This document shows, one piece after another, positions 60,691-64,000 of a stretch of DNA of 64,000 bases. The number at the start of each line of letters is the position of its first letter. The first letter of the stretch is position 1. The position numbers and the translations under genes are program-made. The DNA lies in the NCBI GenBank assembly GCA_029721435.1, contig CM056583.1:71418120-71482119 (forward strand). The letters run 5' to 3'. This DNA comes from Gymnothorax reevesii. Its lineage: Eukaryota; Chordata; Actinopteri; Anguilliformes; Muraenidae. Under the pieces are notes generated by a model. The model made no database searches. It was not told the DNA's origin and saw only the letters and a list, made by a program, of their open reading frames with translations.

Positions 60691-62526
60691 ATTAAAGCTG
60701 CAAGCAGCGTTGGGACGGGTCCTCGCCCACCCGCGCACGTCGAAACGGGGGCGAGTCGCCCACCCGTGCATGTCGAAAGGGGGGCGGGACGCGTTCGAGC
60801 GATGTCGAGCATTGTGATTCGTTGGACAGTACGAGATAGTGGGAAATCTTTTATGTTGAGTTGAGTGCAAACCCCTTCACTGCAAGAGATTTTTGTTTTG
60901 AATAATGGAGCTATGAGCCATGGAACCTGGTCAAAGTATCTGAAGCACATGTAATCACTGGTGTGTATTGTGAAATCTTCCCCCATGCATGAACTTAGTG
61001 AAGGGAGATGATCCGTGGGCTCCAACTGCTACCCGGTGGACAAATGTGTAGTAGCACACAGAAATACATGGAAATCAATAAAAATTAAGAAATTAAGAAA
61101 TTCTTCTTCTCCGTAAATCCTAGAAAGCTGAGATTTTGGGAGCATGTTCCTTGAAGACAGACAAAAGTTTCATACGCTGCAACTTATGGTGAATTCAGAA
61201 GTGCGTCACTCTATATTTTTCAAAATATGAATATTCATAACATATTAATATCTCCAGAAATATTCATAGAAATTGTTCCATGCTTGGCAGTTTGTCTGTA
61301 CACATGGAGCTTATGAAGTCTACGAAAGGACATTTTGATACAATAAACGGTTTGTTCACAGTAAGAAATTATGTGATACTGTACAGCATATTATGAACAT
61401 AACATTTTTTATTTCAAGAAGTCTTCATTGGATTTTCACGAAATCAAGTGAGAATATCTGTCATGGTACAGCAATGATGTGTGATTTTTTTCAGAATTTT
61501 TAAACATTGCGTCAGGCCGTGGTTTAAGCAAAAGTGCCATTTTGGAGGATGTAGGTGGCGCTAGAGAGCCATTTTGTGCCTTTGGTGAAGAATTTTGGGA
61601 TAAGACATATGTTTGTTGCCTGTAAGAATTTACTGCAACATTTTGTTCGTTTTTGACCATGTTTAAGCGGTTAAAATAATGTTGGAAATTGCGTATGCAT
61701 CGGGAAAAGGCAGTCAAAGTGGCTGCGGACCCCATCTTTGACGCCTCATAAAATCCAAAGGGTAGGACTTTTGAAAAAGTTGTACAGTAGTTTTGATCGG
61801 AAGAGTGTGCTGTGTCATCTATTAGCATTTGGGGTTGATACAATGAACGCCCCGAGAGGAGTTCGCGTTTGTTCGAGGGCAAATTTTGGCCAAATTTAGG
61901 GTGAAATGCACATTTTGATATGCAAATTGCGGACTTCCTGTTTGATGTAGGTAATAGGTGTCGATTGTTCATTTTTAGTCCTTGATGAGATGAACAATAT
62001 AGTGTTGGTTGCATCTCTCTATGACTTTCCTACCGGGCGTGGTGGCCCTCTAAAGGCCAGTAAAAAGTGCCTTGGTGGCGCTAGAGAGCCATTTTGTGAC
62101 CTATGGGGAGAGTTTTATCATTTTATCAAATTTTTCGCCAGACCTGACGAGCGTGCCGATTTTGGTGAGTTTTTGAGCATGTTTAGGGGGTCAAATTCCA
62201 GCTCAAAGAGGCGTAAGACGAAACAAAGAATAATAATAAGAAACATAGCAGGAACAATAGGGTCCTCTCTGAGGCCTTTCAGGCCTCGAGGCTCGGACCC
62301 TAATAATAATAATAATAATAATAATAAGAAACACGACAAAAACAATAGGGTCCTCTCCGAGGCCTTGCAGGCCTGGAGGCTCGGACCCTAATAATAAGAA
62401 ACTGACCAGGAACAATAGGGTCCTCTCTGAGGCCTTTCAGGCCTCGAGGCTCGGACCCTAATAAGAAACGCGACAAAAACAATAGGGTCCTCTCCAAGGC
62501 CCTGCAGGCCTGGAGGCTCGGACCCT
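60691..62526 (+). repeat. Array unit 32 (1836 bp, type a-I)
   Basis: The longest unit, owing to four cassettes at its right junction. Confidence 0.95.
62259..62526. repeat. Cluster of four 43-bp palindromic cassettes
   Basis: Cores at 62259-62301 (A), 62347-62389 (A/B hybrid), 62417-62459 (A, lead GAAACTGACCAGGAACAAT) and 62484-62526 (B). An (AAT)8-like tract separates the first two. This is the largest cluster in the window and precedes the only unit with a truncated head. Confidence 0.88.
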
Positions 62527-64000
62527 AATAACAAGCAGCGTTGGGGCGGGTCCTCGCCCACCGGTGCATGTCGAAACGGGAGCGAGACGCCCATCCGCGC
62601 ATGTCGAAACAGGGGCGAGACGCGTTCGAGCGATGTCGAGCATTTTCACGTTGGACAGTGCGAGACAGAAGGAAATGTTTTATGTTGAGTTGAGTGCAAA
62701 CCCCTTCATGGAAAGAGATTTGTCTTTAGTGAAATGGAGCTATGAGCCATGTGACCTGGTCAAAGTATCTGAAGCAGATTGTATCACTGCTGTGCGTTGT
62801 GTAATCGTCCCCTATGCATGAGCTTGGTGAAGGGAGATGAGCCGTGTGGTCTTACAGCCACCCGGTGGACAGAATGTGTAGTAGGACATAGGAAAACATG
62901 GAAATCAATGATAATCAAGAAATTAATCAATGCTTCTTCTACGTAAATCCTAGAGAGCTGATATTTTGGGAGCATGTTCCCTGAGAACAGACAAAAGTTT
63001 GATACCCTGCAACTTATGTTGAATTCAGAAGTGCGTCACTCTATATTTTTCAAAATATGAATATTCATAACATGTTAATATCTCAACAAATATTCGTTCA
63101 AATGATACCATGCTCGGCATAATGTTTCTCCAAATGAAGATAATGAAGTATACCAAAGATCATTTTGATCCAATGAACGGTTTGTCCACAACAATCGAAA
63201 ATGTATTACTGTACAGCGTATTATGTGCATGAGAATTTTTATCTCAAGAAGTCTTCAATAAATTTTCACGAAACCAAGGCACAGTACAGGGCATTACACA
63301 GTAATGTTGTGTGATTTTTTTCAGAATTTTAAGACATAGCGACGGGCCGTGGTGAAAGCAAAAGTCCCATTTTGGTGTATTTAGGTGGCGCTAGAGAGCC
63401 ATTTTGTGTCTTGGGTGGAGAGTTTTGAGTCGGTAAATGTCTTTGAAGCCACAATGAATTATTTGCAAAATTTGGTTTGTTTTCGAGCATGTTTAAGGGG
63501 TCAGATTTAGGTTGGAAATTGCACACGCATCGAGAAAAGGCAGTGAAAGTGGCTGCGGACCCCAACTTTGACGCCTCATAAAATCGAAACCGTAGGACTT
63601 TTGAAAAAGTTGTACAGTAGTTTTCATCGGAAGAGTGTGCTTTGTCATCTATTAGCTTTTGGGGTTGATAGAATGAACGCCCTGAGAGGAGTTCGCGTTT
63701 GTTTGAGGGCAAATTTTGGCCAAATTGAGGGGAAAATGTAAATATTGATATGCAAATTGCGGACTTCCTGTTCGATTTAGGTCAAGGGTGTGCACTACTT
63801 ATTTTTAGGTCTTGATGAGATGAACAATATAGTGTTGGTTCCATCTCTCTACGACTTTCCTACCGGTCGTGGTGGCCCTATAAGTGCCGAAAAAAAGTAT
63901 CTTGGTGGCGCTAGTGAGCCATTTTGTGACCAATGGGAATAAATTTTACATTTTATCAAATTTTTCGGCAGACCTGAGGAGCATGCCAATTTTGGTGAGT
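62527..64000 (+). repeat. Array unit 33 (partial, cut by window edge; diverged b-IV type)
   Basis: The head lacks ATTAAAGCTG and starts AATAACAAGCAGCG directly after a cassette. It has many private changes, with the left part reading GTGTGGTCTTACAGCC, and type IV centre. The sequence stops inside the segment just after the second GGTGGCGCTAG copy. Confidence 0.9.

Larger units (their letters stand above)
11031..64000 (+). repeat. Large head-to-tail tandem array (megasatellite), 32 full units plus a partial one
   Basis: The head AATTAAAGCTGCAAGCAGCG recurs 32 times in the same orientation between 11071 and 60691, and in shortened form at about 62527. Unit lengths are 1543-1836 bp. Each unit holds, in order: two CpG-rich 33-bp repeats; a conserved stretch with ACCCGGTGGACA; an AT-rich centre with ATGAATATTCAT; a first GGTGGCGCTAGAGAGCC segment; paired ATGCAAAT octamers; a second GGTGGCGCTAGAGAGCC segment 520 bp after the first; and an (AAT)n junction with 0-4 palindromic cassettes. 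Body sequence falls into subfamilies. I call the left part 'a' (GGGCTCCAACTGCC) or 'b' (GTCATCCTATTGCC), and the centre I to IV by the sequence after ATATCTC. The array continues past the right edge. Confidence 0.97.

Noticed and set aside
11023..63712. Scores of 60-190-codon open frames throughout the array as a multigene family
   Set aside because: They occur on both strands and in overlapping frames, show no known domain, are broken by frameshifts or stops in many units, and are explained by homogenised repeat copies.
11031..64000. CRISPR array or rDNA repeat
   Set aside because: Repeats are 1.5-1.8 kb with no short-repeat/unique-spacer pattern, and I recognise no rRNA sequence in the unit. 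The setting is eukaryotic.
11031..64000. Regular higher-order repeat as in alpha-satellite centromeres
   Set aside because: Near-identical units are scattered at unequal spacings (about 8, 16, 19 and 25.7 kb) and with different neighbours, so no fixed period exists in the window.

Overview
This window looks like animal nuclear DNA, most probably from a teleost fish. It is AT-rich and mostly non-coding. It carries a Ty3/gypsy retrotransposon of the Gmr1 type, a decayed Tc1-like DNA transposon, AAT microsatellites and several repeats that I recall (unverified) as typical of fish genomes. I see no bacterial genes, tRNA, rRNA or CRISPR array, and no ordinary host protein-coding gene that I can support.

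Layout. (1) 1-5126 is the 3' part of an LTR retrotransposon. Its gag start and 5' LTR lie beyond the left edge; a 470-bp 3' LTR ends at 5126. Protease and integrase precede reverse transcriptase and RNase H, the reverse of the usual gypsy order and the hallmark of Gmr1-like elements. One in-frame TGA (3387-3389) splits the reading frame just inside the RT domain. (2) 5127-11030 is repeat-littered intergenic DNA: G/C homopolymer runs, a polypyrimidine tract, a probable dispersed fish repeat with a CRE-type palindrome, a triplicated 33-bp motif, an antisense Tc1-like transposase fossil with a small palindromic element inside it, and a diverged inverted pair of roughly 450-bp repeats (7925-8372 and 8905-9385). 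(3) 11031-64000 is one head-to-tail tandem array of 32 complete units and one partial unit, 1543-1836 bp each, running off the right edge.

Array organisation. Each unit begins with a fixed head (AATTAAAGCTGCAAGCAGCG), followed by two CpG-rich 33-bp direct repeats, a long AT-rich body, and two related segments offset by exactly 520 bp. It ends in an (AAT)n junction. Sixteen of the 32 junctions carry one to four copies of a 43-bp imperfect palindrome (26 in total), in two main sequence types with matched stem changes. These cassettes and the body subfamilies explain most of the unit-length variation. Near-identical units occur far apart with different neighbours (16/26/31, 17/29, 23/28, 8/24), so units seem to move or be copied as whole modules with boundaries at the AAT/palindrome junctions.

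The most unusual content is this array and its junction cassettes, followed by the integrase-before-RT element. The many short reading frames in the array, on both strands, are best explained as by-products of repeat homogenisation. An array of near-identical units is also vulnerable to misassembly, so copy number and order should be read with that caution.
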